NCBI RefSeq assembly: GCF_013363755.1
Contig: NZ_CP054840.1
Span: forward strand, 386,001-450,000
DNA: 64,000 nucleotides
Origin: Comamonas antarctica
Lineage (GTDB): Bacteria > Pseudomonadota > Gammaproteobacteria > Burkholderiales > Burkholderiaceae_C
Direction: 5' to 3'
Of this stretch, positions 43,184 to 52,879 are shown in pieces. Position numbers and translations under genes: made by a program. Position 1 is the stretch's first letter, and every line of letters begins with the position of its first letter. The notes beneath the pieces are model-generated. The model had not been told where the DNA came from. It did not search any database and was given only the letters and a program-made list of their open reading frames with translations.

Positions 43184-44071
43184 ATGACACAACGCAAAGG
43201 CATCATCCTGGCCGGGGGCTCGGGCACCCGGCTGCACCCGGCGACACTGGCCATCAGCAAGCAACTGCTGCCGGTCTACGACAAGCCGATGATCTACTAC
43301 CCGCTGAGCACGCTGATGCTCGCCGGCATCCGCGAGATCCTGATCATCAGCACGCCCCAGGACACGCCGCGTTTCGAGCAACTGCTTGGCGACGGCAGCC
43401 AGTGGGGCCTGCGCCTCGAGTACGCAGTGCAGCCCAGCCCCGATGGCCTGGCCCAGGCGTTCCTCATCGGCGAGCAGTTCCTGGACGGTGCGCCCAGCGC
43501 GCTAGTGCTGGGCGACAACATCTTCTATGGCCACGACTTCCAGCATCTGCTGGCGCGTGCCCGGGACCGCGAGCAGGGCGCAAGCGTGTTTGCCTACCAT
43601 GTGCATGATCCCGAGCGCTACGGCGTGGCCGAGTTCGATGCTTCGGGCAGGGTGCTGTCGCTCGAGGAAAAGCCGGCGCAGCCCAAGAGCAACTATGCGG
43701 TGACCGGCCTGTATTTCTACGATGGCCAGGTGGTCGAGATGGCCAGGCGCCTCAAGCCCTCGGCACGCGGCGAACTCGAGATCACCGACCTGAACCGCAT
43801 GTATCTGGAGCAGGGCCAGCTGCAGGTCGAGATCATGGGCCGCGGCTATGCCTGGCTCGATACCGGCACGCATGAAAGCCTGCTCGAAGCCGGCCAGTTC
43901 ATTGCCACGCTGGAAAACCGCCAGGGCCTCAAGGTCGCCTGTCCCGAAGAACTGGCTTACCGCCAGGGCTGGATCGATGCGAAGCAACTGGAAAGCCTGG
44001 GCCAGGCCATGGCCAAGAACGGCTATGGGCAGTACCTGCTGCGGCTGCTGAAGGAAAAGGTGAACGCATGA
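43184..44071 (+). CDS. rfbA: Glucose-1-phosphate thymidylyltransferase
   Basis: Makes dTDP-glucose from dTTP and glucose 1-phosphate. The 295-residue protein has the [13 protein letters not shown] head, [29 protein letters not shown] and [19 protein letters not shown]. Its stop overlaps the rfbC start as ATGA. Confidence 0.97.
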   Translation: MTQRKGIILAGGSGTRLHPATLAISKQLLPVYDKPMIYYPLSTLMLAGIREILIISTPQDTPRFEQLLGDGSQWGLRLEYAVQPSPDGLAQAFLIGEQFLDGAPSALVLGDNIFYGHDFQHLLARARDREQGASVFAYHVHDPERYGVAEFDASGRVLSLEEKPAQPKSNYAVTGLYFYDGQVVEMARRLKPSARGELEITDLNRMYLEQGQLQVEIMGRGYAWLDTGTHESLLEAGQFIATLENRQGLKVACPEELAYRQGWIDAKQLESLGQAMAKNGYGQYLLRLLKEKVNA

Positions 44072-44616
44072 AGGCCACGCCCTTGGCAATTCCCGATGTC
44101 ATCCTGTTCGAACCCAAGGTGTTTGGCGACGAACGCGGGTTCTTCTTCGAAAGCTTCAGCCAGCAGCGTTTCGACGACGCCGTGGGCCGGCATTACGAGT
44201 TCGTGCAGGACAACCACAGCCGCAGTTCCAAGGGCGTGCTGCGCGGCCTGCACTATCAAATGCCGCCGCACGCGCAGGGCAAGCTGGTGCGGGTGGTCGA
44301 AGGTGCGGTCTTCGACGTCGCGGTGGATATCCGCCGCAGTTCGCCTAGCTTTGGCCAGTGGGTCGGCGCGCATCTGAGCGCCGAGAACCACCACCAGCTC
44401 TGGGTGCCGCCGGGGTTTGCCCACGGATTCCTGGTGCTGAGCGACAGCGCGCAGTTCCTGTACAAGACCACGAGCTACTACGCGCCGGCTTCGGAGCGAA
44501 GCATCCTGTGGAACGATCCCCAGCTGGCCATCGAGTGGCCTGTCGAGGCCGCGCCCAGCCTGTCCGCGAAGGATGCGGTGGCGCCGAGCTTTGCCGCTGC
44601 CGAAGTGTTTGCATGA
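44068..44616 (+). CDS. rfbC: dTDP-4-dehydrorhamnose 3,5-epimerase
   Basis: A 182-residue cupin epimerase. It shows the [11 protein letters not shown] segment, the catalytic histidine block [35 protein letters not shown] and the [13 protein letters not shown] block. The start overlaps rfbA and the stop overlaps the next GT2 gene, both as ATGA. It completes the four-gene dTDP-rhamnose set. Confidence 0.96.
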   Translation: MKATPLAIPDVILFEPKVFGDERGFFFESFSQQRFDDAVGRHYEFVQDNHSRSSKGVLRGLHYQMPPHAQGKLVRVVEGAVFDVAVDIRRSSPSFGQWVGAHLSAENHHQLWVPPGFAHGFLVLSDSAQFLYKTTSYYAPASERSILWNDPQLAIEWPVEAAPSLSAKDAVAPSFAAAEVFA

Positions 44617-45392
44617 ACTCCGCCCCTGCCGGGGATGGACTGGTCGTTTCCATCGTGAGCCATGGCCATGCACCGCAGGTTGCCGCCCTGCTGTGCCAGT
44701 TGGCCGACTGCTGCGGCGCGAGCGTGGCGCGGGTCGTGCTGACCCTGAACGTGCCTGAGCCGGAAGCGGCTTTTGCCGCGCCGCCGGGCGGCTGGCCGTT
44801 TGCCTTGCAGATCACGCGCAATGCGGCTCCCCTGGGTTTCGGTGCCAACCACAACCGGGCACTTGCGGGTGCAAGCGAGCGCTTCGTCTGCGTGCTCAAT
44901 CCCGATGTCGTGCTGCTGCCGGCCGAGGGCGATGTCATGGCCGCGCTCTGCCAGGCCGCAGCCGGCGCTGGGGTGGGCATTGCCTATCCAGTGCAGGTCG
45001 ACGCCGCGGGTGTGGAGCAAGACAGCCGGCGCGAGTTGACCACGCCGCTGAGTCTGTTGCAGCGCCGGCTGCTGGGCCGCAAGCCGCGGCGTTGCGACTG
45101 GGTGAACGCCGCTTGTGTGGTTTTGCCGGCGCCGGTCTGGCATGCGGTCGCGGGTTTTGATGAAAGCTTTTTCATGTATTGCGAAGATGTCGACCTGAGC
45201 CTGCGGGTGCAGCTCGGTGGTTGGAAGCTGGCCGCGACGCCGGTGCGCATCGTGCATGCGGGACAGCGCGCCAGCGGCCGCCAATGGCAGCATTTCAAGT
45301 GGCATGTACGCAGCTTGTGGACCTTGTGGCAGTCTCCGGCCTATGCAAAGTCCCTTCGTCGCTTGCGTCATCAGGGACATATCGCTCCATGA
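44613..45392 (+). CDS. GT2 glycosyltransferase, possible rhamnosyltransferase
   Basis: A 259-residue GT2 enzyme with VVSIVSHGHAPQV, the FGANHNRAL motif, the VLNPDVVL metal site and a late FDESFFMYCEDVDLSLR block typical of the WbbL-like group. It lies between rfbC and a WecA-family gene, overlapping both by ATGA. A likely job is transfer of rhamnose to the lipid-linked GlcNAc made by the next gene's product. The acceptor and sugar are inferred from context only. Confidence 0.85.
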   Translation: MNSAPAGDGLVVSIVSHGHAPQVAALLCQLADCCGASVARVVLTLNVPEPEAAFAAPPGGWPFALQITRNAAPLGFGANHNRALAGASERFVCVLNPDVVLLPAEGDVMAALCQAAAGAGVGIAYPVQVDAAGVEQDSRRELTTPLSLLQRRLLGRKPRRCDWVNAACVVLPAPVWHAVAGFDESFFMYCEDVDLSLRVQLGGWKLAATPVRIVHAGQRASGRQWQHFKWHVRSLWTLWQSPAYAKSLRRLRHQGHIAP

Positions 45393-46492
45393 TCTGGTTG
45401 TCCGTCACTGCGTTTTTCATCGCCCTGGTTTCGGGCGGCATGATCATCCGCTGGTCGCGCCGCCTGCGTGTGGTCTACAGCGAAGACATGCCCCAGCGCT
45501 TCCACCGCGGCAATGTGCCGCGCATCGGCGGGCTGGCGATGCTGGTGGCGCTGCTGCTGGCCTGGGGCGCGGGCATGGTCTCGACCGCGTTCTTTGGCGA
45601 CGGCTCGGTGCTGCGCATGCAGGCCTGGGTCGGATGGTTCATCGTGGCCATCCTGCCGGCAGTCGTCGGCGGGCTGGCGGAAGATCTCACCCAGCGGCTG
45701 TCGGTGCGCTACCGGCTGCTGCTGACCGGGCTCACCGGCGTGCTGGGCATCTGGCTGCTCGATCTCGCGGTGCCGCGGCTGGACCTGCCCTGGATCGACA
45801 GCCTGCTGGCCTGGGCGCCCTGGGTGGGCTTCGGCATCGCGCTGCTGGCGATTGCGGGCCTGCCGCATGCGTTCAACATCATCGACGGCTACAACGGACT
45901 GGCGGGCATGGTCGCGATCATCGTCTGCCTGGCGCTGGCCCATGTCTGCCTGCAGGTCGGCGACCGCACGCTGGCCGCGCTGCTGCTCAGCACCGCCGCG
46001 GCCACGGCCGGGTTCCTGATCTGGAACTATCCACGCGGCATGCTGTTTGCGGGCGACGGCGGCGCCTATATCTGGGGCGTGGTGATTGCGTTCTCCAGCA
46101 TCCTGCTGGTGCAGCGCCATGCGCTGGTCTCGCCCTGGTTCCCGATGCTGCTGTTGATCTATCCGGTCTGGGAGACGGTGTTCTCGGTCTACCGCAAGCT
46201 GGCACGCGGCGATTCCCCGGGCATGGCGGATGCGCTGCATTTCCACCAGCTGGTCTACCGGCGCATCGTCTGGGGCGTGTTCCACGATGACGAGTCGCGC
46301 CAGATGCTGATGCGCAACAACCGCACCTCGCCCTATCTCTGGGCCTTCACGCTGCTCACGGTGCTGCCGGCCGTGCTGTTCTGGCGCAATACACCCGTGC
46401 TGATGGCGTTTTGCGCGCTGTTTATGATCGGCTACGTCTGCGCCTACCTGGCCATCGTGCGGTTCAAGGTGCCTGGCTGGCTGCAGAAGTGA
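45389..46492 (+). CDS. WecA/MraY-family polyprenyl-phosphate sugar-1-phosphate transferase
   Basis: A 367-residue membrane protein with about 10 helices. Conserved cytosolic motifs are GGLAEDLTQRL (95-105, the acid pair is E98-D99 rather than DD), NIIDGYNGLAG (163-173), GDGGAYIWG (222-230) and HFHQLVYRR (284-292). It probably starts O-antigen synthesis by linking HexNAc phosphate to undecaprenyl phosphate. The start overlaps the GT2 stop by ATGA. It is the last gene of the rfb operon. WecA itself is likely but related transferases with other sugars cannot be excluded. Confidence 0.9.
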   Translation: MIWLSVTAFFIALVSGGMIIRWSRRLRVVYSEDMPQRFHRGNVPRIGGLAMLVALLLAWGAGMVSTAFFGDGSVLRMQAWVGWFIVAILPAVVGGLAEDLTQRLSVRYRLLLTGLTGVLGIWLLDLAVPRLDLPWIDSLLAWAPWVGFGIALLAIAGLPHAFNIIDGYNGLAGMVAIIVCLALAHVCLQVGDRTLAALLLSTAAATAGFLIWNYPRGMLFAGDGGAYIWGVVIAFSSILLVQRHALVSPWFPMLLLIYPVWETVFSVYRKLARGDSPGMADALHFHQLVYRRIVWGVFHDDESRQMLMRNNRTSPYLWAFTLLTVLPAVLFWRNTPVLMAFCALFMIGYVCAYLAIVRFKVPGWLQK

Positions 46493-46510
46493 GCCGTTGC
46501 GCCCCGATAG

Positions 46511-47470
<960 letters not shown>

Positions 47471-47497
47471 GCGCGGATCGTTGCAAGAGAACTGACG

Positions 47498-48214
47498 ATG
47501 CGCCTGCTGCTGGTCGAAGACGATGTGATGGTGGCCAGCGGCATCAAGCTCGGCCTCAGCGATGCCGGCTATGCGGTCGACTGGGTCGGCAGCGCCGAGC
47601 GTGCGCTCGAGGTGCTGGCCGACGAATCCTTCGATCTGGCAGTCATCGATATCGGCCTGCCGGGCATCAGCGGCCTGGAGCTGACGCAGCGCCTGCGCCG
47701 CAGCAATATGGACAGCGCCTCCATGCCCATCCTGATCCTGACCGCGCGCGATGCGCTGCTCGACCGCGTGCAGGGGCTGGACATGGGCGCCGACGACTAC
47801 ATGGTCAAGCCGTTCGAATTGCCCGAGCTTCTGGCGCGGCTGCGCGCGCTCGCGCGCCGCTCCCAGGCCGCCACCACGGCGGTGCTGAGCTTCGGCCCGC
47901 TGGAGCTCGATACCGCGGCGCGCAGCGTGGGCGCGCGCGTGCCCGATGATTCCGCCGCCGGCAGCCATCTGCAGCCCATCGACCTGGGACCGCGCGAGTG
48001 GACGGTACTGGAATATCTGCTGATCCACGCTCCCAAGCCAGCCAGCAAGGACAAGCTGCTGCAGGCGCTCACCGGGTGGGACAAGGAAATCACGCCCAAC
48101 GCGGTGGAAGTCTATGCCTCGCGGCTGCGCGGCAAGATCGAGCCATTTGGCGTGGCCCTGCGCTCCATCCGTGGTTTCGGCTACCGGCTGGAGCTGGTGG
48201 CACCTCCCGCATGA
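47498..48214 (+). CDS. OmpR-family response regulator
   Basis: A 238-residue regulator with a receiver domain (about 1-120; acid pocket E7/D8/D9, phospho-acceptor D51 in VIDIGLPG, KP motif in MVKPFELPEL). A C-terminal winged helix follows (about 145-235: LGPREWTVLEYLL, VEVYASRLRGKIE, IRGFGYRLE). It resembles QseB/PmrA/TctD-type regulators. The sensor kinase gene begins 19 nt after the stop. Target genes are unknown. Confidence 0.93.
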   Translation: MRLLLVEDDVMVASGIKLGLSDAGYAVDWVGSAERALEVLADESFDLAVIDIGLPGISGLELTQRLRRSNMDSASMPILILTARDALLDRVQGLDMGADDYMVKPFELPELLARLRALARRSQAATTAVLSFGPLELDTAARSVGARVPDDSAAGSHLQPIDLGPREWTVLEYLLIHAPKPASKDKLLQALTGWDKEITPNAVEVYASRLRGKIEPFGVALRSIRGFGYRLELVAPPA

Positions 48215-48233
48215 TGCCGCGGCGCCGCGCGCC

Positions 48234-49685
48234 ATGACCTCCAATCTCCGCTTCCGGTTGCTGCTGCTGCTGGTGCTGCCGCTGAGCGTGCTGGCACTGA
48301 TGGGATCGTGGTTCGCCTACCGCTCGGCCGAAGCGGCCGCAGGCCAGCATGACCTGCGGCTGATGCGCCTGCTGCCGGCGCTGGCCGATGCGGTGCTGGC
48401 CGAACCCATGGCGTCCCAGGGCCCGCCGCTGGTCATGCTGCCGCCGACCATCGAGGAATTCCTGCGCCAGCGCCAGAACGAGGCCGGCTATGCCATTGCC
48501 GATCTCAAGGGCCGGGTGCTGGCGGGCGATACCTGGATCCGCGTCGAGGTGCCCACGACGCGCGTCGCCGAGTTCCACAGCCAGGAGTTCGGCGGCCTCA
48601 CCTACCGCGTGGCTGTGCTGCGCAGCGAGACCGCGGGCGCGGGCGAGATGGTGCTGGCGCTCGCCGACGGCTCCGATGCGCGCCAGCAATGGGCGCAGCA
48701 ACTGCTGCTGCGCGTGCTGCTGCCCAACGTGCTGCTGATCGCGGCCGCCGGGCTGGCCATCTACTGGTCGGTGCGCCGCGCCTTCGAGCCGCTGGTGGCG
48801 CTTGCGGGTGCCGTGGAGCGCCGCTCGCCGCGCGACCTGCAGCCCATCGATGAAGCCGCGTCGCCCGATGAGGTCAGGCCGCTGGTGCGGTCGCTGAACC
48901 GGCTGTTTGCGCTGGTCGATGCCCAGGCCCAGGAGCAGCGCCGCTTCGTTGCCGATGCGGCGCACCAGCTGCGCACGCCGCTGGCCGCGCTGCAGGCCCA
49001 GGTCGAGGCATGGGCGCTGATGGTGCAGTCCGCACCCGCGCCCGGTGCGTCCGAAGGCTCGGCTGCGGCGGCGTCCGTGGCGCAGCCGCCACGCGAGCGC
49101 ACGCTGGTGCTGGGCGCGACGCAGATCCACCAGCTGCGCGATGCGACGCGCCGTACCTCGCAGCTCGCGCGCCAGTTGCTGGCGCTGTCGCGTGCCGATG
49201 CGCGCCATGCCCAGGCGCAGCCGCTGCAGCGCGTGGACCTCAAGGACCTGTGCGAAAGCCTGCTCGAAGCCTTTTTCGAACAGGCGGCGGCGAAGAACAT
49301 CGATTTCGGCCTGGAAGTGGCGCCCGCCAGCGTATGGGGGCATGCCTGGCTGTTGCGCGAGCTGCTGAGCAACCTGGTCGACAACGCGCTCAAGTACAAC
49401 CCCGACGGCGGCCGCGTGACGCTGCGCTGCGGCGTGCGCGGCAACAGCGCCTTTCTCGAAATAGAAGACGACGGCCCGGGCGTGCCCGCGTCCGAGCGCG
49501 AGCGCATCGTGCAGCGCTTCTATCGCCTGCCGGGCGCCACGGGCGAAGGATCAGGCCTGGGCCTGGCGATTGCCGAGGAAATTGCCCAGTTGCACCAGTC
49601 GCGGCTGGAGCTGGGCGAGGGCGCCGACGGCAGGGGATTGCGCGTGCTGCTGGCCTTCCCGAAGGAACCGGTTGCCGCGCTTTGA
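48234..49685 (+). CDS. Sensor histidine kinase
   Basis: A 483-residue membrane kinase. One N-terminal helix (about 8-28), a periplasmic region (about 30-160), a second helix (about 163-185) and a HAMP-like segment come first. The H-box is FVADAAHQLRTPLAAL, the N-box LLSNLVDNALKYNPDGG, and the G boxes are EDDGPGVP and GSGLGLAIAEEIAQLH. The insert between H-box and kinase domain is rich in Ala/Pro. It is the partner of the preceding response regulator. The signal is unknown. Confidence 0.94.
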   Translation: MTSNLRFRLLLLLVLPLSVLALMGSWFAYRSAEAAAGQHDLRLMRLLPALADAVLAEPMASQGPPLVMLPPTIEEFLRQRQNEAGYAIADLKGRVLAGDTWIRVEVPTTRVAEFHSQEFGGLTYRVAVLRSETAGAGEMVLALADGSDARQQWAQQLLLRVLLPNVLLIAAAGLAIYWSVRRAFEPLVALAGAVERRSPRDLQPIDEAASPDEVRPLVRSLNRLFALVDAQAQEQRRFVADAAHQLRTPLAALQAQVEAWALMVQSAPAPGASEGSAAAASVAQPPRERTLVLGATQIHQLRDATRRTSQLARQLLALSRADARHAQAQPLQRVDLKDLCESLLEAFFEQAAAKNIDFGLEVAPASVWGHAWLLRELLSNLVDNALKYNPDGGRVTLRCGVRGNSAFLEIEDDGPGVPASERERIVQRFYRLPGATGEGSGLGLAIAEEIAQLHQSRLELGEGADGRGLRVLLAFPKEPVAAL

Positions 49686-49808
49686 CAAGTCATGAAGCAG
49701 ACATCGCGATTTTTGCAACCAAAAAAAAGCAATAACATTCGGGATCGCAACAGTAGGACATTTGGCCGGGTTGCTGTGAGAGAATAAATTACAAAATGCT
49801 GATCGCCT

Positions 49809-50519
49809 ATGTCTGAGTCTGAAGTCCTGTCCTCCCCCTTCGTGCCTGCTGCCAGCGTTGGCGACAGCGATGTTTCCTCCGCCAACGCGACGCCGGCACC
49901 GCGCAAGCGGCCCAAGCCGGGCGAGCGCCGCGAGCAGATCCTGCAAGCACTGGCCACGATGCTGGAAAAGCCGGGCGCCGAGCGCATCACGACGGCTGCG
50001 TTGGCTTCGCACCTGCAGGTGAGCGAGGCCGCGCTGTACCGGCATTTCGCCAGCAAGGCGCAAATGTTCGAAGGCCTGATCGATTTCGTCGAGCAATCGG
50101 TGTTCACGCTGGTGCAGCAGATCGTCGGCCGGGACATTCCCGCTCCCGAGCTTGTCGGCGGCCAGCAGCCGGGACTCGATGGCGCGCGCCAGGCGGCACG
50201 CGTCATTGCACTGGTGCTGCAGTTCGGCGAGCGCAATCCGGGCATGGCGCGGGTGATGGTGGGCGATGCGCTGGTGTTCGAGCACGAACGCCTGCAGCAG
50301 CGCATGAACCAGTTCTTCGACCGCATTGAATCCACGTTGCGCCAGTGCCTGCGTCCGGTGGCCGATGCGCGCGGGTCGGCCAAGCCCACGGTCGATGCGC
50401 AGGTCGCAGCCAGCGTGCTGACCTCGTTTGCGCTCGGCCGGCTGCAGCGCTTCTCGCGTTCCGGCTTTCGCCGCCTGCCGACCGAGCATCTCGAGCAAAG
50501 CCTGGCGCTGATGCTCTGA
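49809..50519 (+). CDS. slmA: Nucleoid occlusion factor SlmA
   Basis: A 236-residue TetR-fold protein that blocks FtsZ assembly over the nucleoid. The N-terminal helix-turn-helix region RREQILQALATML...AALASHLQVSEAALYRHFASKAQMFEGLI fits SlmA closely. The C-terminal domain includes ERNPGMARVMVGDALVFEHERLQQRMNQFF. An N-terminal extension of about 38 residues is present. Position near argB is common in this group. It converges with a secreted-protein gene, 10 nt between stops. Confidence 0.92.
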   Translation: MSESEVLSSPFVPAASVGDSDVSSANATPAPRKRPKPGERREQILQALATMLEKPGAERITTAALASHLQVSEAALYRHFASKAQMFEGLIDFVEQSVFTLVQQIVGRDIPAPELVGGQQPGLDGARQAARVIALVLQFGERNPGMARVMVGDALVFEHERLQQRMNQFFDRIESTLRQCLRPVADARGSAKPTVDAQVAASVLTSFALGRLQRFSRSGFRRLPTEHLEQSLALML

Positions 50520-50529
50520 AGCACCGGCC

Positions 50530-51957
50530 TCATTGCCCTCCGAGCTTGCAGTCCCGGCGCACGCCTTGCAGGTAGATATCCGAGCCCTGGGTCTGGCCTT
50601 GCTCTTCCCAGACCAGCAGCACCTGACCCGAGGGCGCCGAGGCCGAGGCCAGCCGTGACTTGTTCGTGGCACGGGTGGACACCACAAACTGGGGGCACAG
50701 GGGCGCGCCGGCAGCATCGAGCTTGATGCCCTGGATGCTGTTGGGTTGGCCGGGGTTGGTCTCGATCCAGAAGGCCAGCGTGCCGTCGTCCGCAGCAATG
50801 CTCTGCAGGTCTCCGATGTCATGCAGCGCCAGCGGCCGCAGCGGACGGCCGGTCTCGCCCCATTGGCGCGCTCCGCTGGCGTTGATCCTCTGCGCATACA
50901 GGCCGCGGCGGTGCTGCGCCATGGCGTTGTCCAGTTCGGTCCACAGCACGGTGATCTCGCCGGTGGCTGGCTGGTAGGAGACAGCCGGACTCACGCGCGC
51001 CTGTTGCACGTCGGTTGACACCGGCACGCCATTGGCCGCAAAAGCCAGCTGGCCGTTGGCCAGCACATGCTGCGCAAAGACCTGGAGCTTGGGATCGATG
51101 CTGTACCAGGCAAACACTGCGCCGCCCTTGCCATCGGCCACGAAGCGCGGGAAATTGCCTTGCTGCAGCGAGCCGCCTTCAAAGACCTTCACATGGTTCG
51201 ATCCCCAGAGCAGCTGGCCGCTGGGCGAGATCTTGTTGGCATAGAGATGCTTGGCGCCGGAAAAGCCCCGGCTGCGCACAAAGGAAACGATCACCGAGCC
51301 GTCAGCCGTCGCCTGCAGATCCGCGAGGGCGTAGGTGAAATTCGGCTCGGCCAACAGGAAATCCAGCGGCGCGCCGGAATCGTCGTGCCACACCGGGCGT
51401 CCCTGTGCATCGAGCTTGCGCAGCCGCACGCTGTTCTCGGTGTCGGCGCTCCAGCCGATGAATGACTGGCCGTCGGGCAATATCGAAACGTGGGGCGCGT
51501 GGCCGGAATGCGCGGTCTGGGCGTTCCACAGCAGTTTGCCGGCGCTGTCGATCTTGCTGGCGCTGATCGCGCGCTGGGGGGGATTGGGGCGATCGTCCTG
51601 GAACGTCAGCACGGCATTGCCCGGGACATCGGCGGCCAGGCCGTAGTCTTCGGTCCAGCCCACGCCCAGCTTGGCCACTTGGACGCCTTGGTGCGCGAAC
51701 TGTTCCCTGCCGTCAGGCCCCAGGCGTTGCAGATACACGTCATAGCCTTGCGGCGGCGTGCCTTGCGGATGCAGCGCGAGCCAGCTGATCCACCAGTAGC
51801 CATCTTCCCGCACGGCAATCTGCGGCTGGACCTGGGCCGCGCCGGCAACATTGGCAAGCGGCGTGTTTTTCTGCGGATCCACGCTCCATTGGCTCCAGGC
51901 ATTGGCGCTCAGGCACAACGCCAGCGTCAGGGCGGCAGAGGAAAGATGGCGGTTCAT
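50530..51957 (-). CDS. Secreted repeat protein, possible beta-propeller, unknown function
   Basis: A 475-residue protein with a signal peptide (MNRHLSSAALTLALCLSANAWSQ). The mature part has several repeats of a strand-rich unit: 'xxxxL(G/D)xxGxxxW/F' followed by 'P.v..dG.g.....W'. Examples are YLQRLGPDGREQF, ASKIDSAGKLLW, LRKLDAQGRPVW, YANKISPSGQLLW, FAQHVLANGQLAF and YAQRINASGARQW. This pattern suggests a propeller or sheet fold. AAAGGAG precedes the start at 51957. It is divergent from a TetR gene, and the shared 214-nt region holds a palindrome. No function is recognised. Confidence 0.75.
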   Translation of the reverse strand: MNRHLSSAALTLALCLSANAWSQWSVDPQKNTPLANVAGAAQVQPQIAVREDGYWWISWLALHPQGTPPQGYDVYLQRLGPDGREQFAHQGVQVAKLGVGWTEDYGLAADVPGNAVLTFQDDRPNPPQRAISASKIDSAGKLLWNAQTAHSGHAPHVSILPDGQSFIGWSADTENSVRLRKLDAQGRPVWHDDSGAPLDFLLAEPNFTYALADLQATADGSVIVSFVRSRGFSGAKHLYANKISPSGQLLWGSNHVKVFEGGSLQQGNFPRFVADGKGGAVFAWYSIDPKLQVFAQHVLANGQLAFAANGVPVSTDVQQARVSPAVSYQPATGEITVLWTELDNAMAQHRRGLYAQRINASGARQWGETGRPLRPLALHDIGDLQSIAADDGTLAFWIETNPGQPNSIQGIKLDAAGAPLCPQFVVSTRATNKSRLASASAPSGQVLLVWEEQGQTQGSDIYLQGVRRDCKLGGQ

Positions 51958-52139
51958 GGCACTCCTTTCAAATCCAGAGGGAGGACGTCGCACCGGCTGG
52001 TGACGAAAAGATTTCAGCATGGCCGCGCAAGGGAGCGCGCGCATTGCCCTTGCCGCCGCGGTCGGCATGGCCGGCGCGGAGCATGTGCATCTAGGTATTT
52101 ACCCCTGTGGCGCATCCAGGTCAGAAATTTGTCGGGCAG

Positions 52140-52163
52140 AATAGAACGAACGTTCGTTTTATT
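52140..52163. promoter_or_regulatory. TetR-type palindromic operator
   Basis: A perfect 14-bp palindrome AACGAACGTTCGTT (52145-52158) extends to 24 bp with a single mismatch (AATA/TATT ends). It lies 13 nt before the TetR start at 52172. This is the usual arrangement for an autoregulated TetR gene. It could also affect the divergent secreted-protein gene and the beta-oxidation genes downstream. Confidence 0.75.
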
Positions 52164-52171
52164 TCCTTGCC

Positions 52172-52843
52172 ATGCCTGTTTCCTCTGTGCTTTCCGACCA
52201 CCCCTCCACTGCGCGCAGCGAGCCGCGCGGGTTGCACAAGGGGCAGCAGACCAAGGCCCATATCCTCGACGCGGCGCTGCACCTGGCATCGCAGGCGGGC
52301 CTTGAGGGCCTGTCGATAGGCGCGCTGGCCGCGGCCACGGGCATGAGCAAGTCCGGCGTGTTTGCCCATTTCGGCTCGCGCGAGGAACTGCAGATTTCCG
52401 TCGTGCGCGAGTACCACCAGCGCTTCGAGCAGGAGGTGTTTTTCCCGGCCATGCAGGCGCCGCGCGGGCTGCCGCGCCTGCGCGCGCTGTTCGACCTGTG
52501 GATGAAGCGCACCTCGGTCGAGCTGGATTCGGGCTGCATCTATATCAGCGGCGCGGTGGAATTCGACGACCGCACCGGTCCGGTGCGCGATGCGCTGGCC
52601 GACTCGGTCAACACCTGGCATGCCGCGATGCGCCGCACCATCGTTCAATGCCGTGAGCAGGGCGACCTACATGCCGATACGGATGAAGCCCAATTGCTTT
52701 TTGAGGTCCATGGGCTCATTCTGGCGTTGCATTACGAGGCCCGTTTCCTGCGCGCCCAGGGCGCGATGCAGCGTGCACGCCAGGGCTTCGAGAACATTCT
52801 GGCGCGCTTCAGCAACGCGCCTTCCGCCCCGCGCAGCATCTGA
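52172..52843 (+). CDS. TetR-family regulator of the beta-oxidation cluster
   Basis: A 223-residue protein with an N-terminal helix-turn-helix (TKAHILDAALHLASQAG...GALAAATGMSKSGVFAHFGSREEL, about 27-75) and a helical ligand domain. Its operator-like palindrome is directly upstream. It is the first of seven same-strand genes for fatty acid breakdown, 36 nt before the acyl-CoA dehydrogenase. It probably senses an acyl-CoA or fatty acid. The inducer is inferred from context. Confidence 0.92.
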   Translation: MPVSSVLSDHPSTARSEPRGLHKGQQTKAHILDAALHLASQAGLEGLSIGALAAATGMSKSGVFAHFGSREELQISVVREYHQRFEQEVFFPAMQAPRGLPRLRALFDLWMKRTSVELDSGCIYISGAVEFDDRTGPVRDALADSVNTWHAAMRRTIVQCREQGDLHADTDEAQLLFEVHGLILALHYEARFLRAQGAMQRARQGFENILARFSNAPSAPRSI

Positions 52844-52879
52844 GCGCAACCATCACCATTTCATTGGAGGAGACAACCC

